Positions 27,887 to 35,727 of a DNA stretch of 64,000 nt are shown here, piece by piece. The notes below the pieces were generated by a model. That model did no database searches. It was given only the letters and a program-made list of their open reading frames with translations, and was not told where the DNA came from. The position numbers and the translations under genes are program-made. Origin of the DNA: Candidatus Gordonibacter avicola (GTDB lineage Bacteria; Actinomycetota; Coriobacteriia; Coriobacteriales; Eggerthellaceae); contig DXGM01000035.1 of NCBI GenBank assembly GCA_019113915.1, positions 1 through 64,000 of the forward strand, read 5' to 3'. How positions within the stretch are numbered: position 1 is the stretch's first letter; every line of letters starts with the position of its first letter.

Positions 27887-28711
27887 CTACTTCGCCTTGG
27901 ACTTCTGGTAGGCCAGTTCCTCGGCGGCCTCGGCGGCCTCTTCGGCATCCAGTTCTTCATTCTGCTTCTTGATGCGCTTCGCCAGCACAATGCGCGAGAT
28001 GAGCAAGCTTCCCTCATACAGCGCCACCATGGCGGCGAACATCAGCAACATGGTGATGGGCGAGGCGTCGGGCGTGGCCATGGCCGAGATAACCATGAGC
28101 GTGACATACACCATACGCCAGCTGCCGCGCAGCTTCTTGTACGGTACCACGTCGAAAATGACCAGGTAAAACACGATCAGCGGCAACTCAAACGCAATAC
28201 CGAAGCCCAGTTCGAACTTGATAATGGTGTCAATGTAGGAGGACATTCGCGGCGCCACCGTACCAAAGCCGGCGGCCTGGTCGGTGAGCCACTGGAAAGC
28301 CGGGTTCAAAATAATCAGGTAGCAAAACACCGCGCCGAACACGAACAGCGCCACGGCGGCGGCAAACGTCGGGATGAACCACTTGCGCTCGTTCGGCTTG
28401 AGCGCCGGCAGGAAGAACGCAAGAATCTGCCACAGAATAACGGGCGAGCACACCACCAGCGATGCCCACAGCGACACCTTGAAGCGTGTGGCGAAGCCTT
28501 CGAACGGGTCAAGCGCCAGCGTGGCAGCCATGCCGTTCGCATCTTTCGGAAGAAACTCAGCGATAGGTTGCAACAGGAAGTAGCCGAGCGTCTCCGATGC
28601 CAGGTAAAGAATGACGACCGCGACGGCGAGGCACGCCACAATGCGGACGAGGCGCATACGTAGCTCGCCCAAATGGTCGAACAGGGGCATTCGTGCCGGT
28701 CCGATAGGCAT
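27887..28711 (-). CDS. tatC: Sec-independent protein translocase TatC
   Basis: 274 residues with six membrane segments. The N-terminal MPLFDHLGELRMRLVRI is the conserved cytosolic helix that binds the twin-arginine signal, and the F-E pair in SSYIDTIIKFELGFGIAFEL is also conserved. The C-terminal 40 residues are charged (AKRIKKQNEELDAEEAAEA). TatC forms the receptor core for folded Tat substrates, of which three are encoded in this window. It lies 3 nt after tatA/B, with GGGGGAG before the ATG. Confidence 0.96.
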   Translation of the reverse strand: MPIGPARMPLFDHLGELRMRLVRIVACLAVAVVILYLASETLGYFLLQPIAEFLPKDANGMAATLALDPFEGFATRFKVSLWASLVVCSPVILWQILAFFLPALKPNERKWFIPTFAAAVALFVFGAVFCYLIILNPAFQWLTDQAAGFGTVAPRMSSYIDTIIKFELGFGIAFELPLIVFYLVIFDVVPYKKLRGSWRMVYVTLMVISAMATPDASPITMLLMFAAMVALYEGSLLISRIVLAKRIKKQNEELDAEEAAEAAEELAYQKSKAK

Positions 28712-28714
28712 GAG

Positions 28715-29566
28715 CTACTCCCCCTTCCCGGTCGTCGCAGCAGCGGCGGCATCAGCGGCCTCCGCAGCCTTTTTCTTGGCGGCGCGCGTGGCAGCCGCCT
28801 TCTTCGCCGCAGCTGAGCGCGCGGCGGCCTTTTCGGCCTCGGTCTTGGCGGCAGGCTTTGCGGCAGACTTGGTAGCGGTCTTCGTGGCCGTCGCCTTGGT
28901 GGCCGTTGTGGACTTCGTGGCAGTCGCAGACTTGGCGGCCGTCGTGGACTTTGTCGCCGTCGACGCCGGCTTCTTGGCCGCGGGCTTTTTCGCCACGGGC
29001 TTCGTGCCGTAGAGTTCGTCGGCCGAGGGCTTCGCCTTCGCAGGCGCGGCCTCCGTCGTTGCCGATGCGTCAGCCTTCGCGGCTGGCTCCGCCTTGGCGG
29101 GCTCGGCTGCCGCTGGCTTGGCCTCTTCGGGCTGGACAAACGACCCGTCAGGGCGCGCGATAGGCTTGGGCTTCGCCGCCTCAGCCGCCGCGGCCGGAAT
29201 CGCTGCCGCGGCCGCAGCGCCCGCAGCAGCCGTGGCTTCCTTGGCCTCGGCAGCCTTCTTCGCAGCGCGCTCCTTGTCGTAGCGCGCCTTGCGCTCCGAG
29301 AAGCTTTCCTGCTTCACCTCGTTTGCCGCGTCCTTGGCGGTATCACCCACCTTGGCCAGCGCCTCAAGCGGATTCTTGAACGGCTCGTCGGAATTCGGAT
29401 CGTACACTTCGGTCTTGATGACCTTATTCATCTCTTCCTGCGCGCTGCGGAACTTCGCGATGGCCTTACCAACGGTTTTGGCCATAGCCGGCAGCTTGTC
29501 GGGTCCCACAATGAGGAACCCGAACAACAGAATGAGGAAAAACTCAAATGGACCTATACCAAACAA
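28715..29566 (-). CDS. tatB: TatA/TatB-type translocase subunit with long Ala/Lys/Thr tail
   Basis: 283 residues from a TTG start (29564-29566) that follows AAGGGG. Residues 1-70 are a TatA/TatB domain: one membrane helix, FFLILLFGFLIVGPDKLPAM (G-P hinge), then an amphipathic helix. From about 95 the rest is low complexity: an Ala/Glu/Pro linker and then about 100 residues of repeated T-K-S/A-T-A units resembling a histone H1 tail. TatA is usually under 100 residues and TatB about 150. Whether it acts as A, B or both cannot be told; no second copy is in the window. Confidence 0.85.
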   Translation of the reverse strand: MFGIGPFEFFLILLFGFLIVGPDKLPAMAKTVGKAIAKFRSAQEEMNKVIKTEVYDPNSDEPFKNPLEALAKVGDTAKDAANEVKQESFSERKARYDKERAAKKAAEAKEATAAAGAAAAAAIPAAAAEAAKPKPIARPDGSFVQPEEAKPAAAEPAKAEPAAKADASATTEAAPAKAKPSADELYGTKPVAKKPAAKKPASTATKSTTAAKSATATKSTTATKATATKTATKSAAKPAAKTEAEKAAARSAAAKKAAATRAAKKKAAEAADAAAAATTGKGE

Positions 29567-29712
29567 AGCTAACCCCTTTGCACGGCGTCTCTCTCAACTG
29601 TCCCGCGCCCCATGCGCGGTAACGGTTTATGGTAGCACAAACCCACCGCCCGAGACTACGCGACATGCCTCTACAGAAAAAGCATGACAGGAAGGTAACA
29701 CGTACTGGTTGG

Positions 29713-29870
29713 CGTAGTAAGTCAGCGAGAAGGGCTGAGGTACGTCGAATTCGTGGGATCGCGGAAGTGAAGCGTACTTCGCTACGCGAATTTCCGGGAT
29801 CGCGCGAAGGCGGCGTGCCTCAGCCCTTCGCAGCGTCGAGTAGTTCCGACGGCTGACAAGCCGTCGGAAC
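29713..29870. repeat. Repeat C, copy 2 (structured element)
   Basis: It aligns with 14592-14747. Stem I here is AAGGGCTGAGG/CCTCAGCCCTT, stem II GCGTA/TACGC with GGAA/TTCC, and stem III GTTCCGACGGCT/AGCCGTCGGAAC. The stems pair fully although their sequences differ from copy 1, while unpaired blocks such as TTCGTGGGATCGCG are identical. It begins one base after the TAA of the 66-residue gene. Confidence 0.8.
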
Positions 29871-29871
29871 G

Positions 29872-30072
29872 TTACGCTCCGCCGCCCAAAAACGCCAGCG
29901 CCACGGTGGGAATGCCCAACGCCAGCACCAGAATCACGCAGATTACCACGGTGAAAATGCGCTTGGTTTTCTCGGCGCGCTCGCGTTGTTCTTGGGCGCG
30001 ACGTTCGCGCTCCTGAGCTGCTTTGATGCGCTCACTCTTCTGCTTCGCCGTGAGTTTTTGCTGCTTGGCCAT
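29872..30072 (-). CDS. Small single-pass membrane protein with charged coiled-coil N-terminus
   Basis: 66 residues. Residues 1-37 are highly charged and helical (KQKSERIKAAQERERRAQEQ), and 38-61 form one membrane helix (RIFTVVICVILVLALGIPTV). It starts 3 nt after the amidohydrolase stop and is probably cotranscribed. No family recognised; similar short proteins are common in actinobacteria. The topology would put the coiled coil inside (positive-inside rule, inference). Confidence 0.7.
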   Translation of the reverse strand: MAKQQKLTAKQKSERIKAAQERERRAQEQRERAEKTKRIFTVVICVILVLALGIPTVALAFLGGGA

Positions 30073-30075
30073 GCC

Positions 30076-31431
30076 CTACACCCTCAGCTTTCCGCGAATC
30101 TCAATGACGCGGGCGATGTTCTTCGCCACTTCCACGTCAACATGCCATTTGTTCTTCTCGTACAGCGTTTTGCCGTCCACCATGGTCATGAGGACGTCGG
30201 CGCCGCTGCACGTGTTCACCACGGCCGAAACGGGGTCGGTCGTGGGCGTTTGATGCGAACCGGACAGGTCGATGGCCACAATGTCGGCGCGCTTGCCAAT
30301 GTCGAGCGAGCCAATCTTGTCGTCCAGCTTGAGCGCGCGAGCCCCGCCGATGGTGGCCATTTCCAGCATGGTGGCCGAGTCGAGGAACTGCCCCACGTTC
30401 ACAGCACGCTGCACCAGCATGCCAATGCGCATTTCGGTGAGCATGTCGGTGGAGTCCGTGGCAGCCGGCGAATCGGTGCCCAAGCCCATGCGCAGCCCCG
30501 CGCGCAAGAACTCGGTCAGCGGCGCCACACCCATGCCCAACTGCGCGTTGCAGCGCGGGCACACCGCCACGGCCACGTCGTATTCCTTGAGCTTCTTCAC
30601 GTCCTCTTCGTCCACGTGCACGCAGTGAATGGCCAACACGTTGTCGGATTCGAAGGCGCCCCAGTTCAGCGCATAGTTTACCGGCGTCACGCCCGTGGGC
30701 AGCCACGGCGGAATTTCCACGTAGCCGCGCTTTTGGTCCATCGTGTGCACCGAGAACGGTGAGGAACCATACTTAATAAAGTTGGTTTCTTCGCGGTTGC
30801 CCGCCAGGTGCATGGCAACCGGAATGCCCTCGCGACGCGCGAATTCCGACACCTTGCCGTACACCGAGGGGTGGCACACATACATGGCGGCCGGCGCAAC
30901 GCCAATGGTGATGCGAGAGGGGTCAACCTCTTCGCGCCAGTGCATGATGTCGTTTTCGGCCACGCGCATGGCGTAGTCGACGCGACGCTTGTCCATGGCG
31001 CCCACCTCGCGGTAGATGACGCTGCGCATGCCCAGCTTCTGCGTGGCAGTGCAGGCCGCACCCGTGGTGGTGATGTCCGCCACCGTGGTGATGCCGCTAG
31101 ACAGCGCCTCCAGGCCACCGAGGATGGCGGAGTCGTACCAGTCGCCCACGTCCAGCTTCGAGCTTTTCTCCAGCATGGAGGTGACCCACGTGGTGTAGGG
31201 CACGTCGTGCACAATGCCGCGCATGACGGAGTTCTCCAGGTGAGTGTGCATGTCCACCAACCCCGGAAGGAGCGCCGCCTTACCGTAGTCGATGATTTCC
31301 TCATCCGGATAGCGCAGTTTCAGCATGTCAATGGTGCCGATGTCGCGAATCACTCCATCGCGCACAAGCACGGCGCCTTTTTGGAACGGCTCGGAGGTAA
31401 TGGGAAGAATATATTGTGCGCACAACAGCAT
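30076..31431 (-). CDS. Amidohydrolase (MtaD/SsnA-like deaminase)
   Basis: 451 residues from the ATG at 31431 (MLLCAQYILPITSEPFQKGA). Metal ligands are visible as HTH in LLPGLVDMHTHLENSVMRG (about 65), H in VAMHLAGNREETNF, H in LAIHCVHVDEED and D in GLGTDSPAATDSTDML, the layout of the subtype of TIM-barrel hydrolases acting on adenosine-like substrates. Candidates are S-adenosylhomocysteine/methylthioadenosine deaminase or aminofutalosine deaminase of the menaquinone pathway; the nearby menG makes the latter attractive but unproven. The upstream in-frame extension lacks homology. Divergent from the radical SAM gene. Confidence 0.85.
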   Translation of the reverse strand: MLLCAQYILPITSEPFQKGAVLVRDGVIRDIGTIDMLKLRYPDEEIIDYGKAALLPGLVDMHTHLENSVMRGIVHDVPYTTWVTSMLEKSSKLDVGDWYDSAILGGLEALSSGITTVADITTTGAACTATQKLGMRSVIYREVGAMDKRRVDYAMRVAENDIMHWREEVDPSRITIGVAPAAMYVCHPSVYGKVSEFARREGIPVAMHLAGNREETNFIKYGSSPFSVHTMDQKRGYVEIPPWLPTGVTPVNYALNWGAFESDNVLAIHCVHVDEEDVKKLKEYDVAVAVCPRCNAQLGMGVAPLTEFLRAGLRMGLGTDSPAATDSTDMLTEMRIGMLVQRAVNVGQFLDSATMLEMATIGGARALKLDDKIGSLDIGKRADIVAIDLSGSHQTPTTDPVSAVVNTCSGADVLMTMVDGKTLYEKNKWHVDVEVAKNIARVIEIRGKLRV

Positions 31432-31471
31432 GATGGGGCCCGCCTGTCTCCCGAATAATCGTGTGGTGCGT

Positions 31472-31477
31472 ATGATA
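31472..31477 (-). promoter_or_regulatory. Extended -10 box for the amidohydrolase gene
   Basis: TGCTATCAT on the minus strand, an extended -10, about 40 nt before the ATG at 31431. Confidence 0.5.
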
Positions 31478-31566
31478 GCATTCCGCGCCCGCTCTCCTTC
31501 AAAGACACAGAGCCCAATCGGCCGAGGGAAGAGGTGCGGCGCGAGCCGACCGAGCAAGGCGACTCG

Positions 31567-31575
31567 TGCTATACT
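31567..31575 (+). promoter_or_regulatory. Extended -10 box directly before the radical SAM gene
   Basis: TGCTATACT ends 10 nt before the ATG at 31586. There is no Shine-Dalgarno sequence between, so a leaderless or nearly leaderless mRNA is predicted. Confidence 0.55.
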
Positions 31576-31585
31576 CGCTGGCATT

Positions 31586-33874
31586 ATGCAAACATTGGAT
31601 ATGACCTACATTCACGCGCCCGCCACGTACGATTTCCGCGAGCGTTCCATCATGTACGGGCCCGTGTCTGACATGGTGCCTTCCACGCCCATCTTCGAGA
31701 TGTACCCGCTGGGGCTTACCACGCTGTGCGAGTATCTGGAACGCCACGGGCTGCGTTCGCGCATCTACAACCTGGCGTCGATGATGCTGCACAAGAAGAA
31801 CTTCGACGTGGAGAAGAATTTGGCGCGACTCGATTCGCACATGTTCGGCATCGACTTGCACTGGATGCCGCACTGCCACGGCTCCATCGAGGTGGCGAAA
31901 ATTCTCAAGCGGCTGCATCCGGGTGTGCCGGTGTCGTTTGGCGGGCTGTCGTCGTCCATTTTCCACGAAGATTTGATCAAGTACGACTGCATTGACTTCG
32001 TGTTTCGCGGGGATTCAACTGAAGAGCCCATGCGCATGCTTATTGAGCGCGTGGCGCGGGCGGCGCGCACGCACACGCCGCTGGGCGACTTGTCTGACAT
32101 TCCGAACCTCACGTGGAAGGACGCCACGGGCGCCATCCACATTAACCCCCTGAGCTGGGTGCCCGACGACATGAACGCCATCTCCATGGACTACGATTAC
32201 CCCATGAAAGGCGTGCTGCGCCACCACGATATGACCAGCTACCTGCCCATGAAGGGGTGGCTTTCCTACCCCGTGACGGCCAGCCTCACCTGCCGCGGCT
32301 GCGCGCGCAACTGCGCCACCTGCGGCGGCAGCGCGTACGCGTTCAAAAACCACTTCGGCCGCCGGCGCGTGGCCTGGCGCGACCCGCAGCTGCTCATTCG
32401 CGACATCGAGCACGTGCAAAACCACGTGTGGGGGCCCATCTTCGTGCTGAACGACTTTCTGCAGGCCGGCGAGGCGTACACGCACGAATTCATCACAGGG
32501 CTCAAAGGCAAGGTGCACAACCCTATTGGCTTTGAGTTCTTCGGCCCGCCGCCGGGAGGTGACGAGTTTTACCAGCTGCTCGACAAGAATCTGGGCAACT
32601 GGTCGGTAGAAATTTCGGCCGAAAGCCACGACGACGACGTGCGCAAGGCGTTCGGCAAGGGCCACTACACCATGACCGAGCTGGAAGACACCATTGTCGA
32701 CGCGCTGTCGCACCCCAACTGCGAGCGGTTCGACCTGTACTTCATGACGGGCATCCCCAAGCAGACCGCGGCTAGCGTGCGCGAGACTGGCGCGTACGTG
32801 CAGCATTTGTATGAGCGCGTTGGGTACGACCCGCGGCTGGTGGTGTTGACCTCGCCCATGGCGCCGTTTTTGGACGTGGGGTCCATCGCGTTCGACAACC
32901 CGGAGAAATACGGCTACAAACTGCGCGCCCGCACGTTTGAGGAACATCGCGAGCGCATGATTCTGCCCTCGTGGAAGCACATCATGAACTATGAGAGCGA
33001 GTACATGAGCGTGGACGAGATGGTGGACGCCACCTACGACGCGGCGCTTGACCTGAACCGCATCAAGGGCGAACACGGCATTTTGGACGCGGGCATGGCG
33101 GCGGCCACCGACAAGCGCATCCGCGAGGCACGCGAGCAGATGAACCGCCTGGACGACGTGCTGTATAACGGCACAGGCCGCATCGACGCGCGACTGGGTG
33201 CACTGAAGGCCGAGTTCGAGCGCCTGTCTGAGAACACGGTGGCCGAGAAGTCAGAGTTGAACTGGGCGTTCGACGTGAAGCCGACACATGCGAAGCACTT
33301 GGCGAAGCTGTGGCTGACAAACGAGCCCGCCAACTTTGCGGCTAAGCTCACCGGGAAGTGGCGCTCGGCGGAAAGCGGCTTTGCGTACCCTGACCAGGAG
33401 AATGGCACGCTGTCTCCCGCGTGGAACCCGGATGGCACGCCCAACTGCACGTTCAAGGGCATGGCCGTGGACGGCATCGCCGACGGCCGGGCGCTTGCCG
33501 ACGAGACGGGTGCCCAGGTGGCAGCCTTCGGTAGCGTAGTGGCCCCAGGCTTTTCGCCGGAGAACACGAACGAGGCCTTCGACGCCGCGAACGCCCAGCT
33601 AGAAGCCGGCCGCGCCGGCACAGGCATCGAGGCTGGCGTACACGCCGCCATCCGCGAGGAAGCCCTGCGCACCGTAGAACGCGACCCGTTGCTTGAGCAG
33701 ATGATGGCTGAAGAACGCGAACGAGAAGCGGCGCTTGCCCGCGGCGAAGTGGCCCGCACCGTCCCCCGCGACGCCGGTGGCCTCCAAGGAGCCGGCGGCC
33801 TAAAAGGCGCCCGCGAAGCCCGCAAACTGGAAAAGTTGCGTGACCGCAAGGTGAACGATGATTCTCAGAACTAG
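31586..33874 (+). CDS. B12-binding domain / radical SAM protein (Ta0216-like family)
   Basis: 762 residues. An N-terminal cobalamin-binding-like Rossmann region (about 1-190) has GLTTLCEYLERHGLRSRIYN and PVSFGGLSSSIFHEDLI. The radical SAM core (about 215-470) has CRGCARNCATCGG at 236-248, giving the CX3CX2C ligands of the [4Fe-4S] cluster. The C-terminal 200 residues, partly Ala/Glu-rich, are of unknown role. This resembles an uncharacterised radical SAM family I recall as the Ta0216 type. The reaction is unknown. It has its own promoter, divergent from the amidohydrolase. Confidence 0.8.
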   Translation: MQTLDMTYIHAPATYDFRERSIMYGPVSDMVPSTPIFEMYPLGLTTLCEYLERHGLRSRIYNLASMMLHKKNFDVEKNLARLDSHMFGIDLHWMPHCHGSIEVAKILKRLHPGVPVSFGGLSSSIFHEDLIKYDCIDFVFRGDSTEEPMRMLIERVARAARTHTPLGDLSDIPNLTWKDATGAIHINPLSWVPDDMNAISMDYDYPMKGVLRHHDMTSYLPMKGWLSYPVTASLTCRGCARNCATCGGSAYAFKNHFGRRRVAWRDPQLLIRDIEHVQNHVWGPIFVLNDFLQAGEAYTHEFITGLKGKVHNPIGFEFFGPPPGGDEFYQLLDKNLGNWSVEISAESHDDDVRKAFGKGHYTMTELEDTIVDALSHPNCERFDLYFMTGIPKQTAASVRETGAYVQHLYERVGYDPRLVVLTSPMAPFLDVGSIAFDNPEKYGYKLRARTFEEHRERMILPSWKHIMNYESEYMSVDEMVDATYDAALDLNRIKGEHGILDAGMAAATDKRIREAREQMNRLDDVLYNGTGRIDARLGALKAEFERLSENTVAEKSELNWAFDVKPTHAKHLAKLWLTNEPANFAAKLTGKWRSAESGFAYPDQENGTLSPAWNPDGTPNCTFKGMAVDGIADGRALADETGAQVAAFGSVVAPGFSPENTNEAFDAANAQLEAGRAGTGIEAGVHAAIREEALRTVERDPLLEQMMAEEREREAALARGEVARTVPRDAGGLQGAGGLKGAREARKLEKLRDRKVNDDSQN

Positions 33875-33922
33875 TACAGGGTGCAGGGACGTCTTCCGCA
33901 CGAGTCAACAAGAAAATCCACG

Positions 33923-34073
33923 CAAAATGGCAGAAAATGCCGTTTATGTACGGATTTTCGCGCCCAAAACCTTGGTGGGTCGTTTAGCTCATAAAGAAAC
34001 CCCTGATCGCGCGTTTCGCACGCGGATTTTAGAACATCCAATCCGTACACAAACGGCATTTTCTGCCATTTTG
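33923..34073. repeat. Inverted repeat with 34-bp arms before menG
   Basis: The arm 33923-33956 (CAAAATGGCAGAAAATGCCG...) and arm 34040-34073 are reverse complements with a single mismatch (TTATGTAC versus TTGTGTAC). The 83-bp middle contains GATCGCGCGTTTCGC. The 312-base gap 33875-34186 otherwise holds only the menG ribosome site. No relation to repeats A-C is visible. Confidence 0.8.
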
Positions 34074-34186
34074 AGCCCAATCGCATGTCGCATGTCGCGA
34101 CCACTTTCAGCACCTCTCAGCAACGCGACATATGCACACGCAAAGGGCCTTTCCTTCATGACCAAACACGACTTCAGGAGAAACCC

Positions 34187-34933
34187 GTGAGTATCGATAC
34201 TGCTACTGGCCAAGAGGCGCCTGCGGAGATTTCTGCGGAGCGGGTGAAGGAGATTTTTTCTGCCATTGCGGCGAAGTATGAGCGGTTCAACGCCGTGTCG
34301 AGTTTCGGCGCGTACAAGGCGTGGCTTGCTGGCATGATGCGGCAGGCTCCCATCAGCGCCGATGCTGACATGCTTGACATTGCGGGCGGCACGGGCGACG
34401 TCACTTTCACCGTGGCGCGCGCGAAACACCCGCGGCACATTCAGTGTACCGACCTCGTGAACGAGATGCTGGATGTTGCGCGCATGCACTACGACGAGGG
34501 CAAAGCCGATGGCGTGCCGGTGGACTTCGAAGTGGTGGACGCGCAGGACATTCCCTATGCCGACGCATCGTACGATGTCATCACTATGGCGTACGGCATC
34601 CGCAACATGCCCGAGCGCGACCGGGCGCTCGCCGAGATGTTCCGCGTGCTGAAGCCGGGCGGCGCGCTGGTGTGCCTGGAATTCTCCACGCCGCCGAACC
34701 GCATGTGGCGGGCGCTCTACACCTTCTACCTCAAGCACCTCATCCCCTTCTGGGGCGGCCTCATCACGGGCGACCGTGAGGGCTTCGTGTATCTGTCGCG
34801 TTCCATCCAAGCCTTCCCCAACCAACAAGGCCTCGCCGCCATGATGGAACAAGCCGGTTTCGTGGACGTGACCTGGAAAAACTACACCGGCGGCATAGCC
34901 GCCGTCCACGTAGCAAAGAAGCCGGAAGCGTAG
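34187..34933 (+). CDS. menG: Demethylmenaquinone methyltransferase
   Basis: 248 residues from a GTG (VSIDTATGQE) that lies six bases after AGGAG. SAM motif I is DMLDIAGGTGDVTFTVAR (about 61-78); EVVDAQDIPYADASYDVITM (about 115) and GIRNMPERDRALAEMFRVLK with PGGALVCLEFSTP are hallmark UbiE/MenG segments, as is the final GGIAAVHVAKK. It performs the last methylation of menaquinone, the quinone expected for anaerobic respiration here. In-frame ATGs upstream add unconserved sequence. A perfect AT-rich palindrome follows the stop. Confidence 0.94.
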   Translation: MSIDTATGQEAPAEISAERVKEIFSAIAAKYERFNAVSSFGAYKAWLAGMMRQAPISADADMLDIAGGTGDVTFTVARAKHPRHIQCTDLVNEMLDVARMHYDEGKADGVPVDFEVVDAQDIPYADASYDVITMAYGIRNMPERDRALAEMFRVLKPGGALVCLEFSTPPNRMWRALYTFYLKHLIPFWGGLITGDREGFVYLSRSIQAFPNQQGLAAMMEQAGFVDVTWKNYTGGIAAVHVAKKPEA

Positions 34934-34963
34934 GCGGCTCTTCGCTTTAGCGCACCCAACTCA

Positions 34964-35004
34964 GAAATGATAATTACGATTATCATAATCGTAATTATCA
35001 TTTC
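34964..35004. terminator. Perfect 19-bp AT-rich palindrome between convergent genes
   Basis: GAAATGATAATTACGATTA-TCA-TAATCGTAATTATCATTTC lies between the menG stop and the kdpE stop. A bidirectional terminator is the simplest reading. It also resembles Fur-type operators (GATAAT...ATTATC), but no promoter is oriented out of this site. Confidence 0.6.
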
Positions 35005-35019
35005 TCCCTTTCTACCTTG

Positions 35020-35727
35020 TTACTCTACGCGGAGCATGCGGTAGCCTATGCCTACGTGGGTTTGGAGGTAGACGGGGTTCGTGGGATCGGGTTCTATCTT
35101 TTTGCGGAGGGTGGCCATGAAGACGCGGAGAGACGCGCGGTCGGAGGCCAGCGCGCTGCCCCACACCTCTTTCAGCAGGTAGTTATGCGTGAGCACCTTG
35201 CCGGTGTTGCGGGCGAGCAGGCAGAGCAGCTTGTACTCCGACGGTGTGAGGTGCACCTCTTCTCCGTCGCGCGTCACACAGGCCGAGGCGTAGTCGATAC
35301 GCAGCGCGCCGTTTTCATACACCGCTTCCTCGGGGCCGCCCTTGAGCGCGCGTTCGCGGTCGAGGCGACGCAGTGCCACGCGCAGGCGCGCGAGCAGTTC
35401 TTCCACGGAAAAGGGTTTCACCAGGTAGTCGTCGGCGCCGGCGTCGAGCGCGACCACCTTGTCGGCATCCTCAACGCGCGCCGACAGCACAATGACCGGC
35501 AACGCCGACCATTCGCGCAGCGTGCGGATAACATCCACGCCGTCGCCATCGGGCAGTCCCAGGTCAAGAATAACCAGGTCGGGCGGCTGCGACGACAACT
35601 CCAACAGCGCCTGAGCCACCGTCTTAGCCTCGCGCACCGCATACCCGTGCACATCAAGCGTCGTGGTCACCAGGCGGCGCACCGCCGCGTCGTCCTCCAC
35701 CACGAGTATCCGGTATTCCTCAGCCAC
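35020..35727 (-). CDS. kdpE: Response regulator KdpE (OmpR family)
   Basis: 235 residues from a GTG preceded by GGGAGG. The receiver domain has YRILVVEDDAAVRRLVTTTL, phospho-Asp in PPDLVILDLGLPDGDG and Lys in YLVKPFSVEELLARLRVALR. The winged helix (about 135-230) includes VHLTPSEYKLLCLLARNTGK and the final QTHVGIGYRML. It overlaps the kdpD stop by 8 bases. In known systems it activates kdpFABC under potassium limitation; candidate sites lie at 43238-43297. Confidence 0.95.
   Translation of the reverse strand: MAEEYRILVVEDDAAVRRLVTTTLDVHGYAVREAKTVAQALLELSSQPPDLVILDLGLPDGDGVDVIRTLREWSALPVIVLSARVEDADKVVALDAGADDYLVKPFSVEELLARLRVALRRLDRERALKGGPEEAVYENGALRIDYASACVTRDGEEVHLTPSEYKLLCLLARNTGKVLTHNYLLKEVWGSALASDRASLRVFMATLRKKIEPDPTNPVYLQTHVGIGYRMLRVE

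Noticed and set aside
30808-31458. Long plus-strand frame opposite the amidohydrolase
   Set aside because: It is a shadow frame produced by high GC at third positions; the minus-strand protein has all catalytic motifs.
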